This document shows, piece by piece, positions 57,450 to 64,000 of a stretch of DNA of 64,000 nt (the stretch's first letter is position 1; every line of letters starts with the position of its first letter). Where the stretch lies: NCBI RefSeq assembly GCF_002090155.1, contig NZ_BBRM01000003.1:372001-436000 (forward strand). Reading direction: 5' to 3'. The position numbers were made by a program, and so were the translations under genes. This stretch comes from Demequina sp. NBRC 110056. GTDB taxonomy: Bacteria > Actinomycetota > Actinomycetes > Actinomycetales > Demequinaceae. The notes beneath the pieces are model-generated. The model did not search any database. It was not told the DNA's origin and saw nothing but the letters and a program-made list of their open reading frames with translations.

Positions 57450-58613
57450 TTACGCGGTGTGCTGCGCCGAAGCGTCGGTGTGCACCTCGGAGGAGAGGCG
57501 CTCGCCGGTCGCGGCGGAGAACACGTGCTGCTCGCCCTCGCGGATCTTCACCCACACGGTGTCGCCCTTCTTGGGCACGTCGCGGGGGTCGATGCGCACG
57601 ATCATCTGCGAGTCGCCGGCGGCGAAGTGCACGTCCTCGGCGCCACCGAACTCGTTCGGGACCTCGCCGTAGACGAACGCGTCGGAGCCGAGCTCCTCGA
57701 CGACGTCGACCTCGATCGGGATGCCGCCCTCGGTGTTGGGGGCGACGCGGTCGAGCGACTCGGGACGGAAGCCGAGAACGACGTGGTTCTTGTCCTCCGA
57801 CTTGAGCGCGGAGACGGCCTCGCGAGCGAGGTCGACCTTGGCGCGACCGACCTGAGCCTGACCGTCGAACACCTGGTAGGTGCCGATGTTCATGGCGGGC
57901 GAGCCGATGAAGCCGGCGACGAAGACGTTGGCGGGAGCGTCGTACATGTCGCGCGGCGAGCCCACCTGCTGGAGGACGCCGTCCTTCAGCACGGCGATGC
58001 GGTCACCCATGGTGAGCGCCTCGACCTGGTCGTGCGTGACGTACACGGTGGTGGTGCCCAGGCGACGCTGCAGCGCAGCGATCTGGGTACGGGTCTGGAC
58101 GCGGAGCTTGGCGTCGAGGTTCGACAGCGGCTCGTCCATGAGGAACACCTGGGGCTGACGCACGATGGCGCGGCCCATGGCGACACGCTGACGCTGACCA
58201 CCGGACAGGGCCTTGGGCTTGCGGTCCAGGTACTCGGTCAGGTCGAGGATCTTGGCGGCGGCCTCGACGCGCTGGCGGATCTCCGCCTTGTCGACCTTGG
58301 CGATCTTGAGCGCGAAGCCCATGTTGTCGGCCACGGTCATGTGGGGGTAGAGCGCGTAGGACTGGAACACCATCGCGATGTCGCGGTCCTTGGGCTGCAC
58401 GTGGGTGACGTCGCGGTCGCCCACCCAGATGGCGCCCTCGTCGATGTCCTCGAGTCCTGCGAGCATGCGCAGGGAGGTCGACTTTCCACAGCCGGACGGG
58501 CCGACGAGGACGAGGAACTCGCCGTCGGCGATCTCCAGGTTGAGGGCGTCGACCGCGGGGCGCTCGGTGCCCGGGTAGATGCGCGACGCGTTGTCATAGG
58601 TAACGCTGGCCAT
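57450..58613 (-). CDS. Carbohydrate ABC transporter ATPase (UgpC/MsmK type)
   Basis: 387 residues from ATG 58613, with GAAGGGA upstream on this strand; a longer reading frame to 58778 crosses the promoter of the divergent kinase and is rejected. Walker [11 protein letters not shown]-loop FQSYALYPHM, signature LSGGQRQRVAMGRA, Walker B VFLMDEPLSNLDA and an H-loop in VTHDQVEA, then TOBE/OB repeats (LGFRPESL). This is the MalK-like shared ATPase that serves several sugar importers. No permease or binding-protein genes are beside it, which fits a shared (multitask) ATPase. Confidence 0.95.
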   Translation of the reverse strand: MASVTYDNASRIYPGTERPAVDALNLEIADGEFLVLVGPSGCGKSTSLRMLAGLEDIDEGAIWVGDRDVTHVQPKDRDIAMVFQSYALYPHMTVADNMGFALKIAKVDKAEIRQRVEAAAKILDLTEYLDRKPKALSGGQRQRVAMGRAIVRQPQVFLMDEPLSNLDAKLRVQTRTQIAALQRRLGTTTVYVTHDQVEALTMGDRIAVLKDGVLQQVGSPRDMYDAPANVFVAGFIGSPAMNIGTYQVFDGQAQVGRAKVDLAREAVSALKSEDKNHVVLGFRPESLDRVAPNTEGGIPIEVDVVEELGSDAFVYGEVPNEFGGAEDVHFAAGDSQMIVRIDPRDVPKKGDTVWVKIREGEQHVFSAATGERLSSEVHTDASAQHTA

Positions 58614-58763
58614 GATGATGGTCCCTTCACCGGCAGGTACGTGCCGGACGATCCGTAGTGAAGAGTGCCGATGTGGTGTCCACAGTGACACTTCCCGCCC
58701 CACAGTCGAGACGAGTGCCCTCATCTTGCCATAGCGCCCACCCGAGTCCAAGCCGGGTCGGGG

Positions 58764-58769
58764 TAGCGT
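58764..58769 (+). promoter_or_regulatory. -10 box TAGCGT of the kinase gene
   Basis: TAGCGT lies 7 nt before ATG 58777, indicating a leaderless start. It also argues against GTG 58768 as the start, since that codon overlaps the box. Confidence 0.5.
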
Positions 58770-58776
58770 GAAGCCC

Positions 58777-60402
58777 ATGGCGGGAGTGACGCGACAGGCG
58801 GGCGAGGAGATCGGCGGCTACACCGTCCTCGACACGCTGGGCAGGGGCGGCTCGGGTGCCGTCTACAAGGTCCGTGACGGCGGCGGGAACGAGGCCGCGC
58901 TCAAGCTCGTCGACGCTCGCGCCGACCGCGTCGCGGCTCAGCGCCTCGAGCGCGAGGTGCACGCGCTGCAGTCGCTGCGCCACCCCGCGGTGCCGCGCAT
59001 CCTCGACGCCGAGCTCGACGGCGACGAGACCTTCGTCGTGTTCGAGTACATCCCTGGCGTGAGCCTGTGGCAGCACGTCCAGGACCACGGACCCCTCGCC
59101 GGCGAGGAGCTCGCGGCGTTCGCGGACCGCACCGCCTCGGCGCTCGAGGCCGTGCACGACACCGGCGTGGTCCACCGCGACGTGACGCCGTCGAACATCA
59201 TGATGGGCCCCGACGGCCCGGTGCTCATCGACTTCGGGCTGTCCCACCGGGAGCAGGACCCGCGCCTCACCCGGGACGGGCTCGTGTCGGGTACCGCCGG
59301 CTACGTCGCCCCGGAGGTCATCGACGGCGCCGAGCCCGGGCCCATCGCCGACTGCTGGTCGTGGGCCGCGACGGTCGCGTACACGATGACTGGTCACGCG
59401 CCGTTCGGGTCGGGCACGGGGGCGATCTCGCGCACCCTCGAGACCGACGTCGAGCTGCCTGACGCCCCGGGCGCGCAGGCGCTGCGGGCCGCGCTCGGCC
59501 GTGACATCGGCGGCCGCCCTTCTCCCGCCGAGGTCGTCGCCGCGATGCGCGGCGCGACCACCGTGATGCCCCGCAGCGAGGGCGTCGCCCCGACCGTCGT
59601 CGCCCCCGGCATCGCCGCGACGGCCGTCATGACCGCATCGGCCGATCCCGCCTACGAGGCGTCGCCGACCACCACGGTGGCGTACGACGGCTACGACGAC
59701 CTGTCGGGCACCTCGACCGGCTCGCCCGCCTCGGCCCCGTCGCCGCCGATCTCCGGTGAGCCGCTCCTCGCCGAGGAGCCCGAGTCCCACGAGATCCCCA
59801 TCGAGCGCGCGCCCCGCCATCACCTCATGGTCGGCGTGTGGATGCTGGCGTTCGCCGTCGCCGCCGCGCTGGCGCCGTTCCTCTCCTTCTTCGTGCTCGT
59901 GGGCGGCGCCATCCTGGTGCGGGCCGTCCAGCGCCGCGCCAACGCCCTGCACGTGGCTCGCCAGCGCAAGGGTCAGCGTCGAGGCGACGCCGCGCTGCAC
60001 ACCCTAGGGCTGCCGTGGCACCTGCTGCGGGCGGCGGGGGAGACGGTGCCGGCCGCGCTGCTGTCGGCGGCGCTCGGCGGCGGCACGGCGGCGCTCGGCT
60101 GGTGGCTCGTCAGCACGTACCGCGTGGCACCGGACACCTCGGCCGGTCAGACGTGGGGCCATGCGATCGCGCTCGGCATCGGCGGCATCGTCGCCGCACT
60201 GGTGTTGTGGTGGGGCCCGTGGATGGCGATGACCCGCGAGGGCGGACACCGCGTCGCCCACGCGCTCGCCCCGACGCGCGCCGTCGCGGTGGCGTGGATC
60301 GTCGTCGCGCTGGTCGCGATCGCGGTCGTGTGCCTGGCGGTCTACCTCAACACGACGACCGACCCGTGGTTCTGGCCGGCGCCGCAGCTGCCCGACCAGT
60401 GA
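58777..60402 (+). CDS. Membrane-bound Hanks-type Ser/Thr protein kinase
   Basis: 541 residues from ATG 58777. Kinase domain about 14-265: Gly-loop GRGGSGAVYKV, ATP-site Lys43 in ALKLV, catalytic Asp135 in HRDVTPSN, Asp152 in DFGLS and the APE motif. The activation loop and GTAGYVAPE are normal. A Thr/Ala/Pro-rich linker (about 266-345) is followed by about five hydrophobic segments (about 350-535) instead of the PASTA or other sensor seen in PknB. The GCA-TCG-GCC word encodes Ala-Ser-Ala. Signal and substrates are unknown. Divergent from the sugar ABC ATPase. Confidence 0.9.
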   Translation: MAGVTRQAGEEIGGYTVLDTLGRGGSGAVYKVRDGGGNEAALKLVDARADRVAAQRLEREVHALQSLRHPAVPRILDAELDGDETFVVFEYIPGVSLWQHVQDHGPLAGEELAAFADRTASALEAVHDTGVVHRDVTPSNIMMGPDGPVLIDFGLSHREQDPRLTRDGLVSGTAGYVAPEVIDGAEPGPIADCWSWAATVAYTMTGHAPFGSGTGAISRTLETDVELPDAPGAQALRAALGRDIGGRPSPAEVVAAMRGATTVMPRSEGVAPTVVAPGIAATAVMTASADPAYEASPTTTVAYDGYDDLSGTSTGSPASAPSPPISGEPLLAEEPESHEIPIERAPRHHLMVGVWMLAFAVAAALAPFLSFFVLVGGAILVRAVQRRANALHVARQRKGQRRGDAALHTLGLPWHLLRAAGETVPAALLSAALGGGTAALGWWLVSTYRVAPDTSAGQTWGHAIALGIGGIVAALVLWWGPWMAMTREGGHRVAHALAPTRAVAVAWIVVALVAIAVVCLAVYLNTTTDPWFWPAPQLPDQ

Positions 60403-60535
60403 TCGTTTCTCCGGGGCCGCAGGGCCGATGCGCCCGCCGGCTCGGGCGGTCTCGCGGAGGTTGGAACATGGCTGGCCTGCGGTACGTTGGCCCGGCAAGA
60501 AATGCGCGCCCGAGCGCGCGGAGGGGACACCACTG

Positions 60536-61093
60536 ATGGGCTTCACCGGCCGGTTCGCCGTGGCGCAGCCATGGCTCAGCCTCGTCGTCAGGCTCGCGAT
60601 GGCCGGCATCCTCTTCGCCGCCGCGATCCCCAAGTTCCAGGACATCCCGCAGTCGGTCCGCGCGGTGCGCGCGTATCGCCTGCTCCCGGAGGAGATCGTG
60701 CCCTTCGTCGGCACGATGCTCCCCTTCGTCGAGGTCGCTCTGGGCGTGCTGCTGCTCGTCGGGGCGTTCACGCGTGCGGCGTCGATCGTGTGGCTCGCGA
60801 TGATGGCCGCCTTCACCGTGGGCGTGATCTGGGCGTGGTCGACGGGCCTCAGCATCGACTGCGGCTGCTTCGGCGGCGGCGGCGAGGTCGAGGAGGGCGC
60901 CACGAACTACCCGCTGCACCTGCTCGAACGCCTGGGGTTCATCGTGCTCGGCACGTTCCTGGCGATCTGGCCGCGCAGCCCGTTCTCGGTGGACGGCTGG
61001 CTGAAGCCGGCGGTGGCCGAGGATGAGGGGGCCGACGCCCCCGCCCTAGAATCGGTGGCGAACGACGCCGTCTCGAACGAACCGAGGAAGTAG
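60536..61093 (+). CDS. MauE/DoxX-like membrane protein
   Basis: 185 residues from ATG 60536, with GGAGGGG upstream. Four hydrophobic segments (about 13-31, 55-77, 82-102, 130-150). Cys109 and Cys111 in DCGCFGGG lie at a membrane edge and are the conserved pair of MauE-type proteins. MauE relatives often supply or pass electrons to thioredoxin-like partners, acting like a small VKOR/DsbB. The DsbA-like gene 4 bp downstream is the obvious partner. A GCCGATGCG word lies in the 133-bp gap upstream. The exact redox role is inferred. Confidence 0.85.
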   Translation: MGFTGRFAVAQPWLSLVVRLAMAGILFAAAIPKFQDIPQSVRAVRAYRLLPEEIVPFVGTMLPFVEVALGVLLLVGAFTRAASIVWLAMMAAFTVGVIWAWSTGLSIDCGCFGGGGEVEEGATNYPLHLLERLGFIVLGTFLAIWPRSPFSVDGWLKPAVAEDEGADAPALESVANDAVSNEPRK

Positions 61094-61097
61094 GACC

Positions 61098-61886
61098 ATG
61101 GCCAAGAACAACGGCTCCCCCAAGAACGCGAAGGCGGCCGCTGCGCGCGCGCAGGCGCAGAAGAACGTCAAGACGCAGGAGCGCCGCACGACGCTCGGCA
61201 TCATCATCGGCGTCGGCATCGCCGTGCTGATCTTCGGCGGGATCGTGTTCTTCATCGTCCAGTCGTCGAGCGTGCCGGGCCTCGACTCCGAGGACGTCGT
61301 CGCGCCCGCCGGTGCGGACACGACCGGCGGCATCCCGGTGGGCTCCGGCGGCGTGGTCGGCGAGGACATCCCCGCGGACGTGCCGCGCGTGGACCTCTAC
61401 GAGGACTTCATGTGCCCGGTCTGCGGCCAGTTCGAGGACATCAACGCCGAGGACATCGACGCCATGCGCGAGGCAGGCACCATCGCGGTGTACTACCACC
61501 CGATCTCGATCCTCGACCGCTTCTCGAGCGGCACGCAGTACTCGACCCGCGCGGCCAACGCCGCCGCGACCGTCGCGGATGCCGCGCCCGAGGCCTACCT
61601 CGACTTCACCCACGCGATGTACGCGAACCAGCCCGAGGAGGGCGGCACCGGCCTGAGCGACGAGCAGATCGAGCAGATCGCGATCACCGCGGGCGTGCCC
61701 GAGGACGTCGCGGCCACGCTCGACGACGGCATCTTCACCAAGTGGGTCGTCGCGGCGACCGACCAGGGCTCCGTCGACGGCGTGGGCGGCACCCCGACCG
61801 TGATGGTCGACCGCACCATCCTCGAGCAGGCCGAGGTTCCCTACTTCTCCGAGGGTGCGCTGCGCACCTACCTCGAGGGCCTGTAG
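61098..61886 (+). CDS. Membrane-anchored DsbA-like thiol oxidoreductase
   Basis: 262 residues. A basic cytoplasmic tail (about 1-30), one membrane anchor (about 33-55) and a linker lead to a thioredoxin-fold domain. The active-site motif is CPVC (Cys106, Cys109) in YEDFMCPVCGQFE, and the cis-Pro loop is GGTPTVMV. It resembles the DSBA-like thioredoxin_4 family that introduces or reduces disulphides in exported proteins, such as the Cys-containing envelope proteins in this window. It is 4 bp after the MauE-like gene, so the two form a redox unit. Confidence 0.9.
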   Translation: MAKNNGSPKNAKAAAARAQAQKNVKTQERRTTLGIIIGVGIAVLIFGGIVFFIVQSSSVPGLDSEDVVAPAGADTTGGIPVGSGGVVGEDIPADVPRVDLYEDFMCPVCGQFEDINAEDIDAMREAGTIAVYYHPISILDRFSSGTQYSTRAANAAATVADAAPEAYLDFTHAMYANQPEEGGTGLSDEQIEQIAITAGVPEDVAATLDDGIFTKWVVAATDQGSVDGVGGTPTVMVDRTILEQAEVPYFSEGALRTYLEGL

Positions 61887-61898
61887 GACTCTGACTCT

Positions 61899-61933
61899 CC
61901 GGAGCCCCGTCGGCGTTGCCGGCGGGGCTCCGG
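61899..61933 (+). terminator. Terminator of the MauE/DsbA unit
   Basis: CCGGAGCCCCG...CGGC and GCCGGCGGGGCTCCGG pair around a short loop, 12 bp after the stop codon. Confidence 0.82.
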
Positions 61934-61937
61934 CGCG

Positions 61938-61967
61938 TTCACGGCCGATGCGCCCGCTGGGTATCCT
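61938..61967 (+). promoter_or_regulatory. Promoter of tRNA-Thr
   Basis: TTCACG (61938-61943) and TATCCT (61962-61967) with an 18-bp spacer, 33 nt before the tRNA. The spacer contains GCCGATGCG (61944-61952), an example of the recurrent word inside a promoter. Confidence 0.5.
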
Positions 61968-62000
61968 TCTGTGGCGACCCGGCGATGGTGCCGGTCGCAC

Positions 62001-62073
62001 GCTGGCATGGCGCAATTGGTAGCGCACCGTACTTGTAATACGGGGGTTGCGGGTTCGAGTCCCGCTGCCAGCT
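62001..62073 (+). tRNA. tRNA-Thr (anticodon TGT)
   Basis: All arms fold: acceptor GCTGGCA with TGCCAGC, D arm GCGC with GCGC, anticodon stem CCGTA with TACGG, and a loop CTTGTAA giving anticodon TGT, which reads ACA. The T arm GCGGG-TTCGAGT-CCCGC is standard. Discriminator base T is at 62073, and CCA is encoded at 62074-62076. An isolated tRNA, not part of a cluster. Confidence 0.95.
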
Positions 62074-62088
62074 CCACGACCGAGCGGA

Positions 62089-62760
62089 CTACGCGGGCGT
62101 GCCCCAGCGGATGGGCTCGGCTCCCTGCTCCGCCAGCAGCGCGTTCACGGCGCTGAAGGGACGCGAGCCGAAGAATCCCCGCGAGGCGCTGAGCGGGCTT
62201 GGGTGCGCGCTCGCTACGTGCGGCACGTCGCCCAGCAGCGGGATCAGCGACTGCGCGTCGCGCCCCCATAGCAGCGCCACCAGCGGCCCGCCGCGCGCCA
62301 CGAGAGTGCGGATCGCGTGCTCGGTGACCTGCTCCCAGCCCTTGCCGCGGTGCGACGCCGGCGCGCCCGGGCGGACCGTGAGGACGCGGTTGAGCAGGAC
62401 CACGCCCTGGCTCGCCCAGAGGCTCAGGTCCCCGTCGGTGAGGGCCTCACCCGTGTCGTCGCGCAGCTCGCGGGCGATGTTGACGAGCGACCGCGGCATC
62501 GGATGGCCGGGCGGCACGGAGAAGCTCAGGCCGACGGGGTCGCCCGGCGTCGGGTAGGGGTCCTGGCCGACGATGAGCACGCGGGCGTCCGCCAGCGGCG
62601 CGCGGAAGGCGCGCAGGATCGCGTCGGACGCGGGAAGGTAGCCGCGGCCCGCGGCCATCTCCTCGCGCAGGAAGACCCCGATCGAGGCGAGGGTCGGCGC
62701 GATGGGCTCGAGCGCATCGGCCCAGTCCGGGGCGACCTGCGAGCGCCAAGCATCGGCCAT
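62089..62760 (-). CDS. ung: Uracil-DNA glycosylase
   Basis: 223 residues from ATG 62760, with TAGCGT (62768-62773) 7 nt upstream on this strand, so leaderless. An in-frame start at 62886 is rejected. The water-activating loop [18 protein letters not shown] (Asp67) is present, as are [13 protein letters not shown] and the DNA-intercalation/catalytic loop [18 protein letters not shown]. It removes uracil from DNA at the start of base-excision repair. It is convergent with the tRNA. Confidence 0.96.
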   Translation of the reverse strand: MADAWRSQVAPDWADALEPIAPTLASIGVFLREEMAAGRGYLPASDAILRAFRAPLADARVLIVGQDPYPTPGDPVGLSFSVPPGHPMPRSLVNIARELRDDTGEALTDGDLSLWASQGVVLLNRVLTVRPGAPASHRGKGWEQVTEHAIRTLVARGGPLVALLWGRDAQSLIPLLGDVPHVASAHPSPLSASRGFFGSRPFSAVNALLAEQGAEPIRWGTPA

Positions 62761-62870
62761 GCTGGCCACGCTATCCCACGGCCGCGTCCCTGCCGCGTGG
62801 ACGAATGACAGTCGTGTAGTTCGCGGGTAGGGTAGGCCCAGCACGGCAGGACTCGGCACGAGGAGGACCC

Positions 62871-63167
62871 ATGGGTGAAGCGGCACGCATCGACGATGCG
62901 GGCGCGGCTCTCGAGCTGTCCGACCGCGACGCCGAGATCCTCCGGTTCGAGCGCCAGTGGTGGAAGTTCGCCGGCGCCAAGGAGGACGCCATCCGCGAGC
63001 TGTTCTCCATGACCAGCACGCAGTACTACCAGGTGCTCGGCGCCCTCATCGACACGCAGGGGGCGCTGGCCTTCGACCCCATGCTCGTCAAGCGTCTGCG
63101 GCGCATGCGCTCGGCCCGCCAGCGCGGCCGTTCGAGCCGCGCGTTCGACGTGACGGCCGTTCGCTAG
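62871..63167 (+). CDS. DUF3263 small DNA-binding-like protein
   Basis: 98 residues from ATG 62871 after GAGGAGG. It matches DUF3263, a small actinobacterial family: [45 protein letters not shown] and [12 protein letters not shown]. The end is basic. The helix-turn-helix-like layout suggests DNA binding, but function is unknown. In many actinobacteria it precedes a LytR_C-type protein gene, as here, with 10 bp spacing. Confidence 0.87.
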   Translation: MGEAARIDDAGAALELSDRDAEILRFERQWWKFAGAKEDAIRELFSMTSTQYYQVLGALIDTQGALAFDPMLVKRLRRMRSARQRGRSSRAFDVTAVR

Positions 63168-63170
63168 AGT
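63165..63170 (+). promoter_or_regulatory. -10 box TAGAGT of the LytR_C gene
   Basis: TAGAGT overlaps the end of the DUF3263 gene and lies 7 nt before GTG 63178. A leaderless internal promoter is likely. Confidence 0.45.
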
Positions 63171-63177
63171 TCTGCCC

Positions 63178-63801
63178 GTGGCACAGGACTACCCCCTCGA
63201 CGAGTTCGACGAGATGGCCGCCGAGGGCGGTCCCGTCGGCGTCCACCGCAGCCCTCGTCCCTGGTGGACCCGCGTGCTGCCGCCGCTCATCGCGCTGCTG
63301 CTCGGCGGGTTCGTCGCATGGCTCCTCGCGACCTGGCTGTGGAACTCGGGCGACAGCACCGCGGAGCCCCAGGCCACGCCGACCGTGACCGTGACGCCCA
63401 CGGACGAGCCGACCACCTCGCCCGAGCCCACGGTGGAGCCGACCACGGAGCCCACCGAGGAGCCGACCGAGGAGCCGGAGCCTGAGCCCACCGAGACGGT
63501 CGAGCCCGAGCCGGTCATCCTCTACGACGCGCAGATCCACATCCGCAACGGTGCGCGCGTCCAGGGCCTCGCCGGTGAGCAGCAGGAGATCCTCACGGAC
63601 GCTGGCTACACCAACACCGAGGCCAACAACATCGCGGCCAACCTCATCCCGAACGGTGAGAACGTGGTGACCTACGACGGCGACCGCGTCGCGGACACCG
63701 CCCAGGACGTCGCCGACCAGCTCGGCATCTCCGCCGTGCAGGGTGGCGGCACGCCCGGCGGCGCCGAGATCGAGGTCCTCCTCGCCTCGGACCCCAGCTA
63801 G
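63178..63801 (+). CDS. LytR_C-domain membrane protein
   Basis: 207 residues from GTG 63178. An N-terminal cytoplasmic segment (about 1-30) precedes one membrane helix (about 34-56). Then comes a long Thr/Pro/Glu linker (about 60-117), typical of wall-spanning regions, and a LytR_C domain (IHIRNGARVQGLAGEQQEIL, then GYTNTEANNIAANL). LytR_C domains occur at the C-terminus of wall-polymer ligases of the LCP family, and this stand-alone form has no catalytic domain. Likely a cell-wall-associated partner. The stop codon lies inside a 17-bp tandem repeat. Confidence 0.87.
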   Translation: MAQDYPLDEFDEMAAEGGPVGVHRSPRPWWTRVLPPLIALLLGGFVAWLLATWLWNSGDSTAEPQATPTVTVTPTDEPTTSPEPTVEPTTEPTEEPTEEPEPEPTETVEPEPVILYDAQIHIRNGARVQGLAGEQQEILTDAGYTNTEANNIAANLIPNGENVVTYDGDRVADTAQDVADQLGISAVQGGGTPGGAEIEVLLASDPS

Positions 63802-63891
63802 CCGCTGACCCCGGCGAGCCGCTGACCCCAGCTAGCCGCTGAACCCGGCAAGCCTCGGACTCCCACCAGCTCCGGACCCCAACGAGCCGCA
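63790..63891 (+). repeat. 17-bp tandem repeat overlapping a stop codon
   Basis: Six units starting at 63790, 63807, 63824, 63841, 63858 and 63875, of consensus GACCCC(A/G)(G/A)C(T/G)AGCCGCT. The first unit encodes the last residues and TAG stop of the LytR_C gene, and later units decay progressively. Since 17 is not a multiple of 3, copy change at the first unit could move the stop. Confidence 0.8.
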
Positions 63892-63927
63892 TCCCCAGCG
63901 CGTACGGCGCGACCACACGCCCCGCCC

Positions 63928-64000
63928 GACAGTTCCGAACATGCGCGCGGCGACACGCCGAGGCCGCGAGCCCTCGAGCCACGCGCGCCGGGGTGTCGTC
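63928..64000. repeat. Palindromic element, family A, copy 7 (cut by window edge)
   Basis: Starts GACAGTTCCGAACATG, with the inner CGACACG and GGGGTGTCG words of the family. Only 73 bp are visible; the right end should lie at about 64022. No gene is seen between the LytR_C stop and the edge. Confidence 0.82.

Noticed and set aside
63644-63982. A minus-strand open frame at the right edge
   Set aside because: It reads through the 17-bp tandem repeat and a palindromic element, and has no domain or ribosome binding site.

Overview
This is a very GC-rich chromosomal window from an actinobacterium, most likely order Micrococcales near Cellulomonadaceae/Demequinaceae. The evidence is Lsr2, CarD, SenX3/RegX3, a Tat-exported protein, many GTG starts, strong GAC/GCC/CTC codon preference, and gene orders shared with Mycobacterium: ppa-dacB-tilS-hpt-ftsH-folE-folP-folB-folK-DUF3180-PH-PH-DUF2520-panC-panD, lysS-lsr2, gpmA-senX3-regX3 and carD-ispD-ispF-cysS-rlmB. 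The organism is inferred from gene content only.

Layout. 1-335 is the start of metX (minus strand, cut by the window edge). 478-13064 is a cell-envelope block: an NlpC/P60 peptidoglycan hydrolase, two small putative surface proteins, and two giant paralogous S-layer-homology proteins built from SGTV-type beta-sandwich repeats. 13388-29070 is a housekeeping block (pyrophosphatase, DD-carboxypeptidase, TilS, Hpt, FtsH, folate pathway, PH-domain membrane proteins, pantothenate synthesis). It is interrupted between hpt and ftsH by an orphan AbiEi/DUF559-type gene. 29566-34149 is a cell-wall-anchored multidomain GH10 xylanase behind a TCGAAAAC operator cluster. 34578-39976 holds NAD synthesis (nadB, nadC), lysS and lsr2. 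40043-43173 has a lactonase, gpmA and a nucleotidyltransferase/HEPN toxin-antitoxin-like pair. 43331-50135 is the phosphate regulon (phoU, senX3-regX3, pstSCAB) with two clear PHO boxes. 50515-55758 has a lipoprotein, carD, ispDF, cysS and rlmB. The remainder holds a DUF4032 kinase-like protein, a sugar-ABC ATPase, a Ser/Thr kinase, a MauE/DsbA redox pair, tRNA-Thr, ung, a DUF3263 protein and a LytR_C protein.

Three layers of non-coding structure stand out. (1) Fixed-length imperfect palindromes sit between genes: about 95 bp with GACAGTT...AACTGTC ends in two subfamilies (A, inner TTCCGAACAT; B, inner TTTGAACCAAAT), and 104 bp with GTACCACTCAACACAC...GTGTGTTGAGCGGTAC ends (C). I count 15 copies, and two B copies bracket the inserted orphan gene. 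(2) The 9-mer GCCGATGCG/CGCATCGGC occurs about 50 times, on both strands, in genes and between them. Inside genes it often appears in frame as Ala-Asp-Ala or Ala-Ser-Ala using otherwise avoided GAT and GCA codons, so the DNA word itself seems to be maintained. Its density and lack of polarity resemble a DNA-uptake-type or other sequence-tag system. (3) Many genes look leaderless, with a TAnnnT box 6-10 nt before the start codon.
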